Source of the DNA: Nodularia sp. LEGE 06071
GTDB taxonomy: Bacteria; Cyanobacteriota; Cyanobacteriia; Cyanobacteriales; Nostocaceae
Reading direction: 5' to 3'
Assembly: GCF_015207755.1 (NCBI RefSeq)
Contig: NZ_JADEWH010000018.1
Location: 35,123-99,122 of the forward strand
DNA: 64,000 bases
Below, in pieces: positions 55,001 through 62,523 of this stretch. The stretch's first letter is position 1, and each line of letters begins with the position of its first letter. The notes under the pieces are model-generated. The model made no database searches. It saw only the letters and a list, made by a program, of their open reading frames with translations, and was not told the DNA's origin. A program made the position numbers and the translations under genes.

Positions 55001-57088
55001 TTGACTATCAGTTGTTGCCCTTAAATCCCACTGACTAGCCCAACCTCGTCCTAAACCACCTAAATTGTAGCGTTCAGCAATAGATTGATAAAAGGTGCGA
55101 TTAAAGGTTAATGATAACCCTGGTGCAGCATCAACTACATCTGTTGTACTAATTAAGCTAACATTAGTCAGGGTATTAACTGCTTGTTTCCATTCAAAGG
55201 CAAATAATCCAGTTAAATCACTGGTTTCCTGTCCCAGTTGACTTAAATAATTAGCATTTTCTGTCATGACAGCTTGAAACTGTCCCGCAGTTGTGCCTAA
55301 AGCAGCCGTTAAATTACTCCAAATTGCATCCCAGCTTGCATCATCAATAAAACTATAATCAGCGCGAGATTCAGCTTTAATACTTGCCCAATTAATCACT
55401 TCATTGGGTTGAACTTGTTCCACTGCAAAGGAAATTAAACCGTTACCGTTGGGAGTATAAGCAAAGGAAAATTCCCCATTTTTACCAGGTGCTAAAATTC
55501 CTGCTGGTCCATTATCACTTGTTCCTAAAGTTAAATTCAGCAGTTGACGCAGAGTAGCACTAACGGTATCTTCTTCAGGGTAAGTAACTTGGGCATTTGT
55601 AGGAGTAATTCTGAACAAAGGTGCAATGACATCGGTTTGTCCGACATTGGTATATTTAACTGTAACTACACCATTTGCTGGATAACTTAACTGAGTTTTA
55701 ATATTCCCCAGTGAACCATCAGTGACAGTGAAAACATCATTAGAAACAGAGTCATTTTGTCCATTGGCAACTTTAACATCATATTGCCCAATGGTTAATC
55801 CCTGTAAATCAAAAGTTGCCCAGACTTCTGTTTCATTCACCCAATAAACTTGACTAGCAACTTGTGCTGTACCATTGGGGGCAATGATGCTAATTTGATC
55901 GTTGGGCAAAAAATTCTGTCCCGCAATAACAATTGTTGTTTGACCTTTATTACTTCCTGATGCACCTTGAGGAAGTCCTGTAATTAAAGGTGCATCTTTA
56001 TCAATAATGGTCAATGTGGCGCTATTTTCCGTGCCAATTGTTGCCCCTCCTGTTGGCGTTGTGAGGATTAATTGGAGAGTTTCATCAAGTTCTATGTTTG
56101 TGTCATTAACGATGGGAATAGTGACGGTTTTACTGATTTCTCCATCAGCAAAATTAACTGTAATTGCTGTGTTGTCGTAGTCGCTTGGTGCTTTCGCTGT
56201 TCCATCTTTTAGATTGATTTTGGCACTTACAGCACCGTTTTTTCCTCCAGTGCGAGTAACGGTGACAGCAGAAATAGCAATACCATCTTCTCGGATAGTA
56301 AATTGAGGGGCGCTAAAAGCTAATGTTCCTGAGTTAGTAATAACAGATGCATCAATAGTGCGATCGCTAAATTCAATTCGTTCAATACCACTCAGAGTGT
56401 CAACATTATCACGATTATTAATCGTATCGGTAACTATTATTCTTCCATCATTTACAATAATTTCATATTCCGAAAAAGCACCTGTAAAAACAGCCGTATC
56501 AGTTCCAGTACCTCCAGATAGAGTGTCATTACCCCTTCCCCCAATCAGGCGATCATTACCTGTTTCACCAAATAATCTGTCACTACCACTACCACCGTTG
56601 ATGGTATCGTTACCTAATCCACCAAATAAATCATCACGGAAACCAGTCCCGTTGATTTGATCATCATCGCTAGTGGTGTTAAAAATAAAGTCACTTTGTT
56701 GTAACTGCTCACGGCTCAAACCCACAATTTCCATTTGGGACAAGCTATTTGCCAGTTCAATGGTAATCAGAGCATTGCCATCGCTGTTATTGGTAGTCAG
56801 GGTGCGTAAGGTTTCAAATTCTGAAATTCCCACATTTCGCAGGTCAATCTTGTCTTCCCCTTGCACGAAGTCGGTGATTAAGTCATAGGCACCATTGGAA
56901 AGTCGTTCTAAAACAAACTCGTCTGCACCTGTTCCACCTGTGAGAGTATTGTTTCCGGAACCACCAAATAATCTATCATTACCTGCTTCAGCGTTGATGG
57001 AATCATTACCACTCTCACCTTTAATGATGTCGTCTGCATTTGTGCCTAGAAGGGTATCGTTGCCGTTAGTACCGTTGATTTCGCTCAT
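49025..57088 (-). CDS. Giant RTX / Calx-beta / RHS / VWD / DUF4114 mosaic surface protein
   Basis: 2687 residues. Approximate order: RTX Ca-binding nonapeptides (GGXGND type, 5-60 and 145-200); Calx-beta (250-365); IPT/TIG-like (365-455); RHS N-terminal domain (650-740, PGLSLTFNRTFYQ); many YD repeats (745-1330, Y-x-Y-D-x-x-G-x-L); RHS core (1376-1454, RFYDSGLGRFTAVDPIGL, YFDPAGKNP); a hydrophobic helix (IIAAAIGAVGGIAVAIINYL); Asn/Gly-rich then Pro/Thr-rich spacers (1470-1586); a VWD-like domain (1589-1746, YNDPHLKTPDGLRYG, VVGLLGNFNDNRNDE); DUF11/fibronectin-like regions; two He_PIG/cadherin-like Ig domains (2136-2343); DUF4114 (to the end, FEDLPNGGDQDFNDVIV). No signal peptide, as is usual for type I-secreted RTX proteins. 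It is probably secreted and surface-linked; no toxin domain is evident. Confidence 0.88.
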   Translation of the reverse strand: MSEINGTNGNDTLLGTNADDIIKGESGNDSINAEAGNDRLFGGSGNNTLTGGTGADEFVLERLSNGAYDLITDFVQGEDKIDLRNVGISEFETLRTLTTNNSDGNALITIELANSLSQMEIVGLSREQLQQSDFIFNTTSDDDQINGTGFRDDLFGGLGNDTINGGSGSDRLFGETGNDRLIGGRGNDTLSGGTGTDTAVFTGAFSEYEIIVNDGRIIVTDTINNRDNVDTLSGIERIEFSDRTIDASVITNSGTLAFSAPQFTIREDGIAISAVTVTRTGGKNGAVSAKINLKDGTAKAPSDYDNTAITVNFADGEISKTVTIPIVNDTNIELDETLQLILTTPTGGATIGTENSATLTIIDKDAPLITGLPQGASGSNKGQTTIVIAGQNFLPNDQISIIAPNGTAQVASQVYWVNETEVWATFDLQGLTIGQYDVKVANGQNDSVSNDVFTVTDGSLGNIKTQLSYPANGVVTVKYTNVGQTDVIAPLFRITPTNAQVTYPEEDTVSATLRQLLNLTLGTSDNGPAGILAPGKNGEFSFAYTPNGNGLISFAVEQVQPNEVINWASIKAESRADYSFIDDASWDAIWSNLTAALGTTAGQFQAVMTENANYLSQLGQETSDLTGLFAFEWKQAVNTLTNVSLISTTDVVDAAPGLSLTFNRTFYQSIAERYNLGGLGRGWASQWDLRATTDSQDNVIIRSVGDLQRVFEKQTDGTFTENSGATLTITNGEYRLKEVSGLVSLFGTDGKLSYVEDTNGNRITLAYTNNNLSKLVHTNGDSLTLDYNAQGRISQITDSTAQVTSYSYDASGENLLSVTSPEGTTTYTYDTGDIAAKKYSLLSVTSDLGYERTFEYDNQGRLTKEFSNGQTQSLTYSYDSTGGVTITDSTGASQTILLDDRGNSGQIRGVNNQNLIFSYDADGNLIGATLPNGSKVSYTYDTNGNLTQQTNLLSQDVKFTYDATFNQLTGFTDPKGNGVDYTYDTKGNLTKITYPDGSSEQFSVDALGNITSAVNRRGSTIGYTYNTSGQLTQKQYADGSSISYGYDTKGNLTSVTDATGTIAMEYDVANQLTKITYPTGRSLTYTYNADGQRTQLVSQDGYTVNYSYDTVGRLKTLTNGTAESIISYDYDGAGRLTQETNGNGTYTTYQYDLQDQLTQLINYKADNTVNSKFEYTYDNLGRRTSMTTLEGTFQYGYDATGQLTSVVTPDSRTINYQYDAAGNRIGLTDNGTTTNYTTNNLNQYTNVGNAVYTYDTDGNLISKTQGGQTSTYTYDVENRLTKVVNAQGTWDYQYDGLGNRVATILNGQRTEYLLDPFGFGDIVGEYNGSTLVANYTHGIGLVSRVNGSNSNYYDADAIGSTVGLTATDGSYVNRYSYLPFGEDLTKVEGVANPFEYVGQWGVMDEGNGLDFMRARFYDSGLGRFTAVDPIGLNGGDTNLYRYVSNNPLTYFDPAGKNPTIIAAAIGAVGGIAVAIINYLSKPPKNGGTESNNNGGTESNNNGGTVINNNGGTVVNNNGGTVINNGGIVINNNGGTVVIPTPNPQPNPTPTPTPPNPNPQPNPTPTPTPPNPNPSPQPNPTPTPTPPNPDGGTYNDPHLKTPDGLRYGFQTVGEFTLVKSTTDDFEIQTRQQPWNISTSASANSAISINSGGQRIAIYANQTNPLLINGTAVTLPEGGLYAVGQNLIIREGSKYSIITANNDLILVKDNGTWLNINIGLADNRQGNVVGLLGNFNDNRNDEFALRDGTVIGGTITNQQLYGDYAASWRITQATSLFDYATGQDTNTFTDLNFPQNIVTAATLTPEQRAAAEQIARDAGITDPDVLEDVILDIFLSNGNTEFIQGALNGAIDQQRIETISAPNTLINPDGLGTQYYLTANAVIPYTIRFANNAAAETTPVAQVTITQTLDTDLDLNTFTLQDFGFGDITVDVPNGVQNYSQRLDLRSTTGVYVDVNAGIETSTGVVTWTFAAIDPTTGNAADSAIQGFLPPNDQNGVGSGFVGYSIQPKANTTNNTRIDSQASITFNTQTPIQTNPVFNTLDSDIPTSQINALPVNSNANFTVSWTGSDDGSGIATYDIYAATNGGQYVLWKDDITNNSAVYNGQVGSTYAFYSVATDNLGLTETAPTQSDATTTILVAGNNSPTIQQAIVDQTATEDTTFTFILPENTFADIDPSDILTYSATLENDNLLPSWLTFNATNRTFSGTPTNDNVGSLNIKVTATDNSGASVNDTFTLTVANTNNAPTLQNAISDQLAKQDTEFSFTFDANTFIDIDAGDNVSYSATLEDGSNLPNWLKFNAATRTFSGIATKTDLASLIIKVLATDNEGLSAIDTFALAVEQNNNVPTFQLSKIADDIFNISNSSGKSKIKVTLTERNSNLVNELGVFTVDDAEGKINGIAPGAAGYTQAVLERSQVIFSAISNLPNGFNTDNLTHLLEFNSGENLRFYLVKNSTIDAVRAGITPITDVLFSDPSRQKITDLGNGEFSLAWKDGSSNNSDFQDLVVTVQPTNDSLPLGTNLQGNPQGEVIDLRGVTSQVQADFTVNREAAFDNFVGFYQVADENGGIDINGDGNADILTGQAGYIEAAIGGRVAGIDLTVNNQGTATYTGIFEPGSIFAPFIIVNGRPDALLDSNSNNDPAVYFPFLGANTDRKDHIRLLGSNTFAFEDLPNGGDQDFNDVIVAVNLSIV
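52325..52470. repeat. In-gene tandem repeat coding Pro/Thr spacer
   Basis: About three units of some 50-54 bases (consensus around ggaggagtgggtgttggtgt) encode PNPTPTPTPPNPN. It is a low-complexity hinge within the giant gene. Confidence 0.75.
52480..52640. repeat. In-gene tandem repeat coding Asn/Gly spacer
   Basis: Around seven 24-base units with variation (consensus around ccgccattattattaattac) encode GGTVINNN and GGTESNNN. Two units differ by a 3-base or longer deletion. Such arrays are prone to length change by slippage. Confidence 0.78.
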
Positions 57089-57941
57089 GGGTAGTGCTTG
57101 TAAAGGAGTAAAGAAAAATTTAGGTATGTAAAAATGTGACCATCTTTTAGGATGGTTACAATGACCGTATTTTGGGATGTCGTCAACCTGGATATTAACG
57201 CTAGCGTTTAATTCAACCTAGTATCTTTAATTATCAAGCTATGGCTAACGCCACGCTACCGCTATCAGTGCTTTGTCTTTCGACAGCTAGGTTTTTTAAA
57301 TGGTTAATTACCTTTCCACTATGCCAAGTATAGCAGCATATTATTAGACTAATGAATTAAAAAACCTCGTAGAAAGACGGAGAAGCTCAAACCCAATTTT
57401 TCGGTAAATATAGCAGGGAACAGGCTCGAAAATCTTTAATTGTAAGGGTTTCATTATCTATTTCTGTCCTAACCTCCTTGGCGGTTGCTATATTTCATAT
57501 TTCGAGATTTGTCGAGCATTGGATGCGGCAGAAAACACCCGTAACGCTGCTGACTCTGGCTAGCAACCAGACGGGAGAACTTATGGAATAGGCGACTTTA
57601 AATAAAACTACATAGATGGAAACACAGCTAGTTTTTAGGAATCAATACAGATGAGACTTGAAGAGAGATACATTTGTACTCATTTTCTGTATTTTTAACG
57701 GCGATCGCATTGTGATGATTACAGTTGGTGTGCGATCGCCATGTAGTTTTAGCTACCTCTGGTTTTATTGAGTCAATTGGGGATTCAAAATAGACTCATG
57801 GCATGGGTCAGATAATCTCAGGTAACTAATTTTTCCATTTTGCTCTAGCTTCAAATAATTGTTTTTTGCTCCATGAAAAAATTTGATAAACTAGCGGTCA
57901 AGAGAATCTGATATAGGTATAGTTCAAATTAAAAATAGTCT
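57089..57941. other. Intergenic stretch with an IS200/IS605 relic
   Basis: 853 bases between divergent genes. It contains the relic at 57220-57403. Right of it, HIP1-type octamers and A/T-rich sequence occur; no coding region is supported. Promoters of the giant gene and the glycosyltransferase gene must lie here. Confidence 0.5.
57220..57403 (-). mobile_element. Relic of the IS200/IS605-type element (left-end half)
   Basis: This stretch aligns by eye with the left-end half of the 405-bp element at 39515-39919: shared blocks include cagtgctttgt, gctaggttttttaa, acctttccacta, actaatgaattaaaa and acccaatttttcgg. It ends at the same TTAC target on the minus strand (gtaa at 57404). The hairpin has decayed, a ~23-base stretch is inserted near 57240, and the right half is missing. 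Confidence 0.75.
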
Positions 57942-58694
57942 ATGTTTAAACCTCTGCAAGTGTTTTCGGTACTGGGAATACCAGTTCATGTCATGAGTAA
58001 CTATCCCGGCTGGTTGCTGGAATGCTTGCAACAAAGCCGAGGGACTCATGTAGTTACCTTGAATGCAGAAATGACGATGCAGGCAGAACGGAATCAAACC
58101 TTGGCTCAAGTAATTCAAAATGCCGAGTTAGTAATTCCAGATGGCGCGGGGGTAGTTCTGTATTTACGATGGCTGTTCTGGCAAAAAGTGCAGCGTTGTC
58201 CGGGGATTGAGCTAGCAGAAATGCTGTTGCAAGAACTGGGACAACAGCAGACAGATGCCAAAGTTTTTTTCTATGGTGGAGCATCTGGAGTAGCAGCAAA
58301 AGCCGCAGAATTTTGGCAGCAGCAAATTCCCACCTTGAATTTAGTAGGGACTAATTCTGGCTACCATAATCCAGAAGAAGAAGAGCAATTAAAACAAAGA
58401 CTCACCCAATTGCAGCCACAAGTAATTTTTGTGGGTTTGGGAGTACCACGCCAAGAGTTATGGATTGCCGAAAACCGTCATTTATGCCCCCAAGCCATTT
58501 GGATTGGTGTTGGTGGTAGTTTCGATATTTGGTCAGGGATCAAAAATCGCGCTCCTGCTTGGTTAGGAAATAACAACTTGGAATGGCTGTATCGGCTGTA
58601 TCAAGAACCCTGGCGTTGGCGACGAATGTTGGCTTTGCCGGAATTTGCTGTGAAAGCTTTTATTTATCGTTTGACTGCCAGGGGTGCAATATAG
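57942..58694 (+). CDS. WecG/TagA/CpsF-family glycosyltransferase
   Basis: 250 residues, the family size. Motifs: THVVTLNAEMTMQAERN, AELVIPDGAGVVLYLRW (with the conserved Asp), RCPGIELAEMLLQEL, VFFYGGASGVAAKAAEF, QVIFVGLGVPRQELWIAENR, and IGVGGSFDIWSGIKNRAPAWL. The family (GT26) adds N-acetylmannosamine-type sugars to lipid-linked precursors of cell-surface polymers. The true sugar is not known. It is followed after 213 bases by ftsE. Confidence 0.92.
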   Translation: MFKPLQVFSVLGIPVHVMSNYPGWLLECLQQSRGTHVVTLNAEMTMQAERNQTLAQVIQNAELVIPDGAGVVLYLRWLFWQKVQRCPGIELAEMLLQELGQQQTDAKVFFYGGASGVAAKAAEFWQQQIPTLNLVGTNSGYHNPEEEEQLKQRLTQLQPQVIFVGLGVPRQELWIAENRHLCPQAIWIGVGGSFDIWSGIKNRAPAWLGNNNLEWLYRLYQEPWRWRRMLALPEFAVKAFIYRLTARGAI

Positions 58695-58907
58695 TGCTAA
58701 ATGCTGAGTTTTATACAGGTTTTAATTGATTCATTTCACCACCAAGTCAAGATGATGGCGGGAGCCTTCTCACTGAGTTAGGTAAATTTTCATTTTTAAA
58801 GTTTCGGTTTGAGATTCCCCGCTTTTATCTGGGAATCCTGGTTTTAAGGTGAATCTCAAATCACAAACTTCCGGCTATTTAATTGCGGATATGAAAAAAG
58901 TTTAATA

Positions 58908-59681
58908 ATGCCAGTATTAACAACCCCAAAAACTAGTGATCAATCAATTAACAAAGAAGATCACAAAACTCAACAGCCCAGTAGCAATACAGCTGCAATG
59001 GTACAATTGCGCTCTGTGACCAAAACCTATAAAAATGGCTGTCACGCCTTATTCGATGTGAATTTAGAGGTAAAAAAGAAAGAATTTTTATTGATCACAG
59101 GGCCTAGTGGTTCGGGGAAATCAACTTTGTTAAAACTCTTGTATGGTGAAGAGTTACCCACACAGGGCGATGTCATTGTTGATGATTGTGATGTGAAGAG
59201 TTTGCGAGGCGATCGCTTGTCAACATTACGGCGACGGATTGGGATTGTCTTTCAAGACTACAAATTGATTCCTCAGCGCACGGTAGCAGAAAATATCACT
59301 TTTGTGTTACAAGCTCAAGGCTATACCCGGAAAGAAATTCACCGACGTTTAGAACCAACTTTAAAGCTAGTAGGTTTACTGACTAAAGCCGATTGTTTTC
59401 CCGATCAACTTTCTGGGGGAGAACAACAACGGGTAAGTATTGCGCGGGCGATTGTCGGCACACCTCCGTTACTTTTGGCTGATGAGCCAACAGGTAACCT
59501 TGATCCTGATAATTCTTGGCAAGTTATGCAAATTCTCCAAAAGTTAAATACCTTTGGAGCTACCGTAATTGTGACTACTCATGATGAACAATTAGTGCGT
59601 CGGTGTAATCATCCAGTAGTGCAAGTCCGGAATGGAAGAGTTGATCGACAATCGCCAAACTTTCATAAACCTAAGTCGTGA
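58908..59681 (+). CDS. ftsE: Cell-division ATPase FtsE
   Basis: 257 residues. A ~30-residue polar N-terminus precedes the ABC domain: [17 protein letters not shown], Walker [29 protein letters not shown], signature [15 protein letters not shown], Walker [17 protein letters not shown], switch His VTTHDEQL. The FQDYKLI and GNLD features fit FtsE, which with FtsX regulates septal cell-wall hydrolases. No ftsX is adjacent. The last few codons (HKPKS) and the stop run into an IS200/IS605-type right-end hairpin, so the C-terminus may have been altered by that insertion. Confidence 0.85.
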   Translation: MPVLTTPKTSDQSINKEDHKTQQPSSNTAAMVQLRSVTKTYKNGCHALFDVNLEVKKKEFLLITGPSGSGKSTLLKLLYGEELPTQGDVIVDDCDVKSLRGDRLSTLRRRIGIVFQDYKLIPQRTVAENITFVLQAQGYTRKEIHRRLEPTLKLVGLLTKADCFPDQLSGGEQQRVSIARAIVGTPPLLLADEPTGNLDPDNSWQVMQILQKLNTFGATVIVTTHDEQLVRRCNHPVVQVRNGRVDRQSPNFHKPKS

Positions 59682-59722
59682 GCTTAGGAATCCCCGACCG
59701 TTTACGGCGGGGAGGATGTCAA
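59668..59722 (+). mobile_element. Solo right end of an IS200/IS605-type element
   Basis: Two hairpins, cctaag-tcgtga-gcttagg and ccccgaccg-ttta-cggcgggg, then gatgtcaa ending at 59722. The second hairpin and final TCAA match the right end of the element at 39515 (there aatccccgtcgatttatcg...). No left end or transposase is nearby. In tnpB-bearing elements this zone is also the 3' part of the guide (omega) RNA. Confidence 0.6.
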
Positions 59723-59863
59723 AGCCTCTTGTTGTGGCTAGTTGGAAAAATTGCCATTCTGGCAAACGCCTCAGATGGCGATGAGATGTTTTTCATCCTC
59801 TCCTGTGTTAATCTTGCTGCCAGCCTCAGTTAGAGGGAAAAATGAATTTTTCAGCGACCTAAA

Positions 59864-60631
59864 TTAGGAATGAATCCGAACTGGCAATTTTGTAGATTGA
59901 GGGATTAAAGTTGTCACTTTGTCGGATAGTAGCGATCGCCTGCGCTCCAAGGCTTGTAAACTGTCTAAAGCAGCATCTCTGATTACTGTTTCCTGCTCTT
60001 GACTTAGTAATAGTCGCAAGCATTGAACAACTTCCTCCTGCACCTGGGAATCAACTCCCTGACTGGTGATGATTTTGGTTAATTGTCGTATGGCAATCAA
60101 ACGCTTCAAGGGGTCTGGTTGTGTTAAATTAACAAATAACTGATCAAGTTTGTTTTGCTCTTGGTTTCCGTAAAAGCTGACAATTTGCCACATCAATAAA
60201 ATTAAAGTTAATAACGTTCCCAAACCTTGCACAATCGTACCAGCCGCAATCCAGGAACTTTTAGAGTCAACCCAGATGGCAGCTGCCATGTATGTGCTAA
60301 GGGTGGCAATACCTCCACTACCTACCGCTAAGGCTAAACGACAATTGGGGCTGTTTAAGAACCTCCACATTTGGGATAAGCGCAGTTGCCAGTTCCATTT
60401 CTGCATTGAGTAAACTAATAACATTACCCCAACGCCAACCAGAAGCGCCAAGAGCAGTTTCCAGTTCCATAACAACATCGCCACAATAATTGTTAAAAAG
60501 CCCAGAATGCCTCCCGGCCCAGACAAAGGCTTAAAAGTTCTTTGCTTTGGGCTTCCTGACTTGAACTTTAAAAGTGACCAGTGAGGAATCTGGTTGATCC
60601 GTTGCTGCCAAGAAAATGAAGCCTTTACCAC
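59864..60631 (-). CDS. Hypothetical membrane protein with armadillo-like C-terminus
   Basis: 255 residues. Hydrophobic segments at about 40-75 (two helices) and 98-145 (two more) predict four membrane helices. The C-terminal ~100 residues are helical with HEAT/armadillo-like pairs: PLKRLIAIRQLTKIITSQG, QVQEEVVQCLRLLLSQEQETVIRDAALDSLQALE. I know similar cyanobacterial proteins only as unnamed 'armadillo-type fold' proteins. Function unknown. Confidence 0.65.
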   Translation of the reverse strand: MVKASFSWQQRINQIPHWSLLKFKSGSPKQRTFKPLSGPGGILGFLTIIVAMLLWNWKLLLALLVGVGVMLLVYSMQKWNWQLRLSQMWRFLNSPNCRLALAVGSGGIATLSTYMAAAIWVDSKSSWIAAGTIVQGLGTLLTLILLMWQIVSFYGNQEQNKLDQLFVNLTQPDPLKRLIAIRQLTKIITSQGVDSQVQEEVVQCLRLLLSQEQETVIRDAALDSLQALERRRSLLSDKVTTLIPQSTKLPVRIHS

Positions 60632-60733
60632 AGTGGTTACCTACTTAATTACAATAATGTTTAATCATAAATCCTTGTCTGGTAGCAATCATCAGCAAAT
60701 ACATTTTTTCCAAAAAGCCAAAAAAGTATCTAC

Positions 60734-60840
60734 TTACAGCACTTCCCAGTGTTATGAGGGATAAGAACCCCACCCCCAACTCCCTCCCCGCAAGCGATGA
60801 GGGGGCTAAGAGTACCTCATATAATTGGAAATCGCTGTAA
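60734..60840. mobile_element. Putative 107-bp terminal-inverted-repeat element
   Basis: Ends ttacagcacttccca and the reverse complement of tggaaatcgctgtaa pair for about 26 bp with several mismatches (ttacagc / gctgtaa perfect). A C-rich/G-rich hairpin is in the middle. It has no ORF, and a TA duplication is possible but not provable. Confidence 0.5.
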
Positions 60841-60994
60841 TCTGACAAGGGCTAGAGTTGCAGAGTTTTTAGTTCTCCGATAATTACAATTGTGGGGTGT
60901 TTCAATCCAACAAATCAGTGCTTTGGGGTCAAGTAACTATTTGTCAAACTATCCGTCAAATTCAGTAACCATCACAGAACTTTAATCAACACCT

Positions 60995-61891
60995 ATGTTT
61001 CAGCCACAAGGATTTGAGCAACGCTCCATAATTACCTCATTAGGTAAGATGGTTTATTATACTGCCACTAGCTCACCTTGGCAGGATGATTCGACTGCAA
61101 AACATGAGAGGGAAACTTTGGTATTCCTGCATGGCCTTGGTGGGGGATCTTCTGCCTATGAGTGGTCGAAAGTTTATCCGGCTTTTGCTGCTGAATATCG
61201 CGTTTTAGCACCAGATTTAATGGGTTGGGGTAGGTCTGAGCATCCAGCACGGAACTACATAATTGATGATTATCTGACAACGATTCAGGAGTTTATCCAG
61301 CACACTTGCACAGGGCCAGTGAAAGTGATCGCTTCTTCCCTGACAGCGGGCTTCACAATTCGAGTCGCGATCGCCCATCCTGATTTATTCAAATCTTTAA
61401 TTCTCGTTACACCAGCCGGACTATCGGATTTTGGCGAAGACTACTCTCGCAGCGTTTTTGCCCAAGTAGTTAGCGTTCCCATTGTTGATCGTTTGCTTTA
61501 TAGCGCTGGAATTTCTACCCGTGGCGGTATTCGTAATTTTTTAGAAAAACGGCAATTTGCCCAGTCTAATCGCATATACGAGGAAATTGTTGAGGCTTAT
61601 CTCCTCTCTGCCCAGCAACCGAATGCTGAATATGCAGCCCTATCTTTTGTCCGTGGCGACTTATGTTTTGATTTATCCCTATACATTGAACAGTTGACAA
61701 CTCCTACCGCGATTATTTGGGGACAACAGTCCGAATTTACTGGCCCGGAAATTGGTCGTCGTCTTTGGGAGAAGAATCCCCAAGCAATCCAAGTGTTTCA
61801 ACAATTAGAAAATGTGGGATTAACGCCTCAGTTGGAATTACCAGCTGTGACTATTGGGTTGATTCGGCAATTTTTACCGATGCTGGATTAG
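60995..61891 (+). CDS. Alpha/beta-hydrolase fold protein with altered catalytic residues
   Basis: 298 residues. The fold is clear: LVFLHGLGGGSSAYEW (oxyanion loop), RVLAPDLMGWGRSEHP, VKVIASSLTAGFTIRVA (nucleophile elbow, Ser115). The usual Gly residues of G-x-S-x-G are Ala113 and Thr117. The acid position reads WGQQSEFTGPEIG, without the usual Asp, and the region that normally carries the catalytic His (G-H-x-P-x-x-E-x-P) is GLTPQLELP, with Leu. It may be a non-catalytic or changed enzyme. No partner gene is evident. Confidence 0.82.
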   Translation: MFQPQGFEQRSIITSLGKMVYYTATSSPWQDDSTAKHERETLVFLHGLGGGSSAYEWSKVYPAFAAEYRVLAPDLMGWGRSEHPARNYIIDDYLTTIQEFIQHTCTGPVKVIASSLTAGFTIRVAIAHPDLFKSLILVTPAGLSDFGEDYSRSVFAQVVSVPIVDRLLYSAGISTRGGIRNFLEKRQFAQSNRIYEEIVEAYLLSAQQPNAEYAALSFVRGDLCFDLSLYIEQLTTPTAIIWGQQSEFTGPEIGRRLWEKNPQAIQVFQQLENVGLTPQLELPAVTIGLIRQFLPMLD

Positions 61892-61900
61892 CAGAGGCTC

Positions 61901-61933
61901 AGATCCCCGAATTATACAAGAAGTCGGGGATCT
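61901..61933. terminator. 10-bp perfect hairpin between convergent genes
   Basis: agatccccga (61901-61910) and tcggggatct (61924-61933) around 13 bases, just after the hydrolase stop and before the end of the DUF4330 gene. It resembles a palindrome widely dispersed in Nostoc-type genomes; it can act as a bidirectional terminator despite the lack of a T-run. Confidence 0.5.
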
Positions 61934-61989
61934 TGGAGTTACTAGCTGATTGGGGATTGCTGTAGCTATTAGCCAAAAATCAGGGAATG

Positions 61990-62523
61990 TTAGCTGTCTT
62001 TTATTCTCACATCGATCACAGTGGAATTAAAGTTATAGTTAAAACCTTCTAATTCAAATGTCGTACCAATTTTTACTTTGCTATTACCTAATACTGGACC
62101 ACTGTCAGTAATTTGGGCTTTACCTTCTAAAGTTAAAAGCATATCTGTACTGAAATTGTTTGTCCTGGGATCTGGTAATTCTTTCACTGAACCATCTGGT
62201 TGGGAAACTGTTAAGGTTCTAGGTAGGACTTGAATGGATTTGATCCCAATCTGACCGTAGGGTTGATTGCGGATAATCACGTTGGTTTTACCGCCTTTTG
62301 TAAATCCTTGAGCAAATAACCGTTCAGGATCGCGGACATTCAAACCGCGAACTGCTAAGTCTACCTCAATGGGTACGGTTTTATTACCGACTTGGGCAAC
62401 GGAACCAGTAGTTCCAGGAAAAACAAATATACCAAATATTACTAGCAGAATTACCAGTGCAGCACCTAAATCAAGTAAATTGATTTTGCCGAACAAGCGT
62501 CCTTTGGAATCTAAAATAGCCAT
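61990..62523 (-). CDS. DUF4330 family protein
   Basis: 177 residues. The N-terminal ILDSKGRLFGKINLLDLGAALVILLVIFGIFVFPG carries one membrane helix (about 17-36) and is the family mark; the rest is a beta-rich soluble domain, probably outside the membrane (VEVDLAVRGLNVRDPERLF, GQIGIKSIQVLPRTL). Function unknown. It converges on the alpha/beta-hydrolase gene. Confidence 0.85.
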   Translation of the reverse strand: MAILDSKGRLFGKINLLDLGAALVILLVIFGIFVFPGTTGSVAQVGNKTVPIEVDLAVRGLNVRDPERLFAQGFTKGGKTNVIIRNQPYGQIGIKSIQVLPRTLTVSQPDGSVKELPDPRTNNFSTDMLLTLEGKAQITDSGPVLGNSKVKIGTTFELEGFNYNFNSTVIDVRIKDS

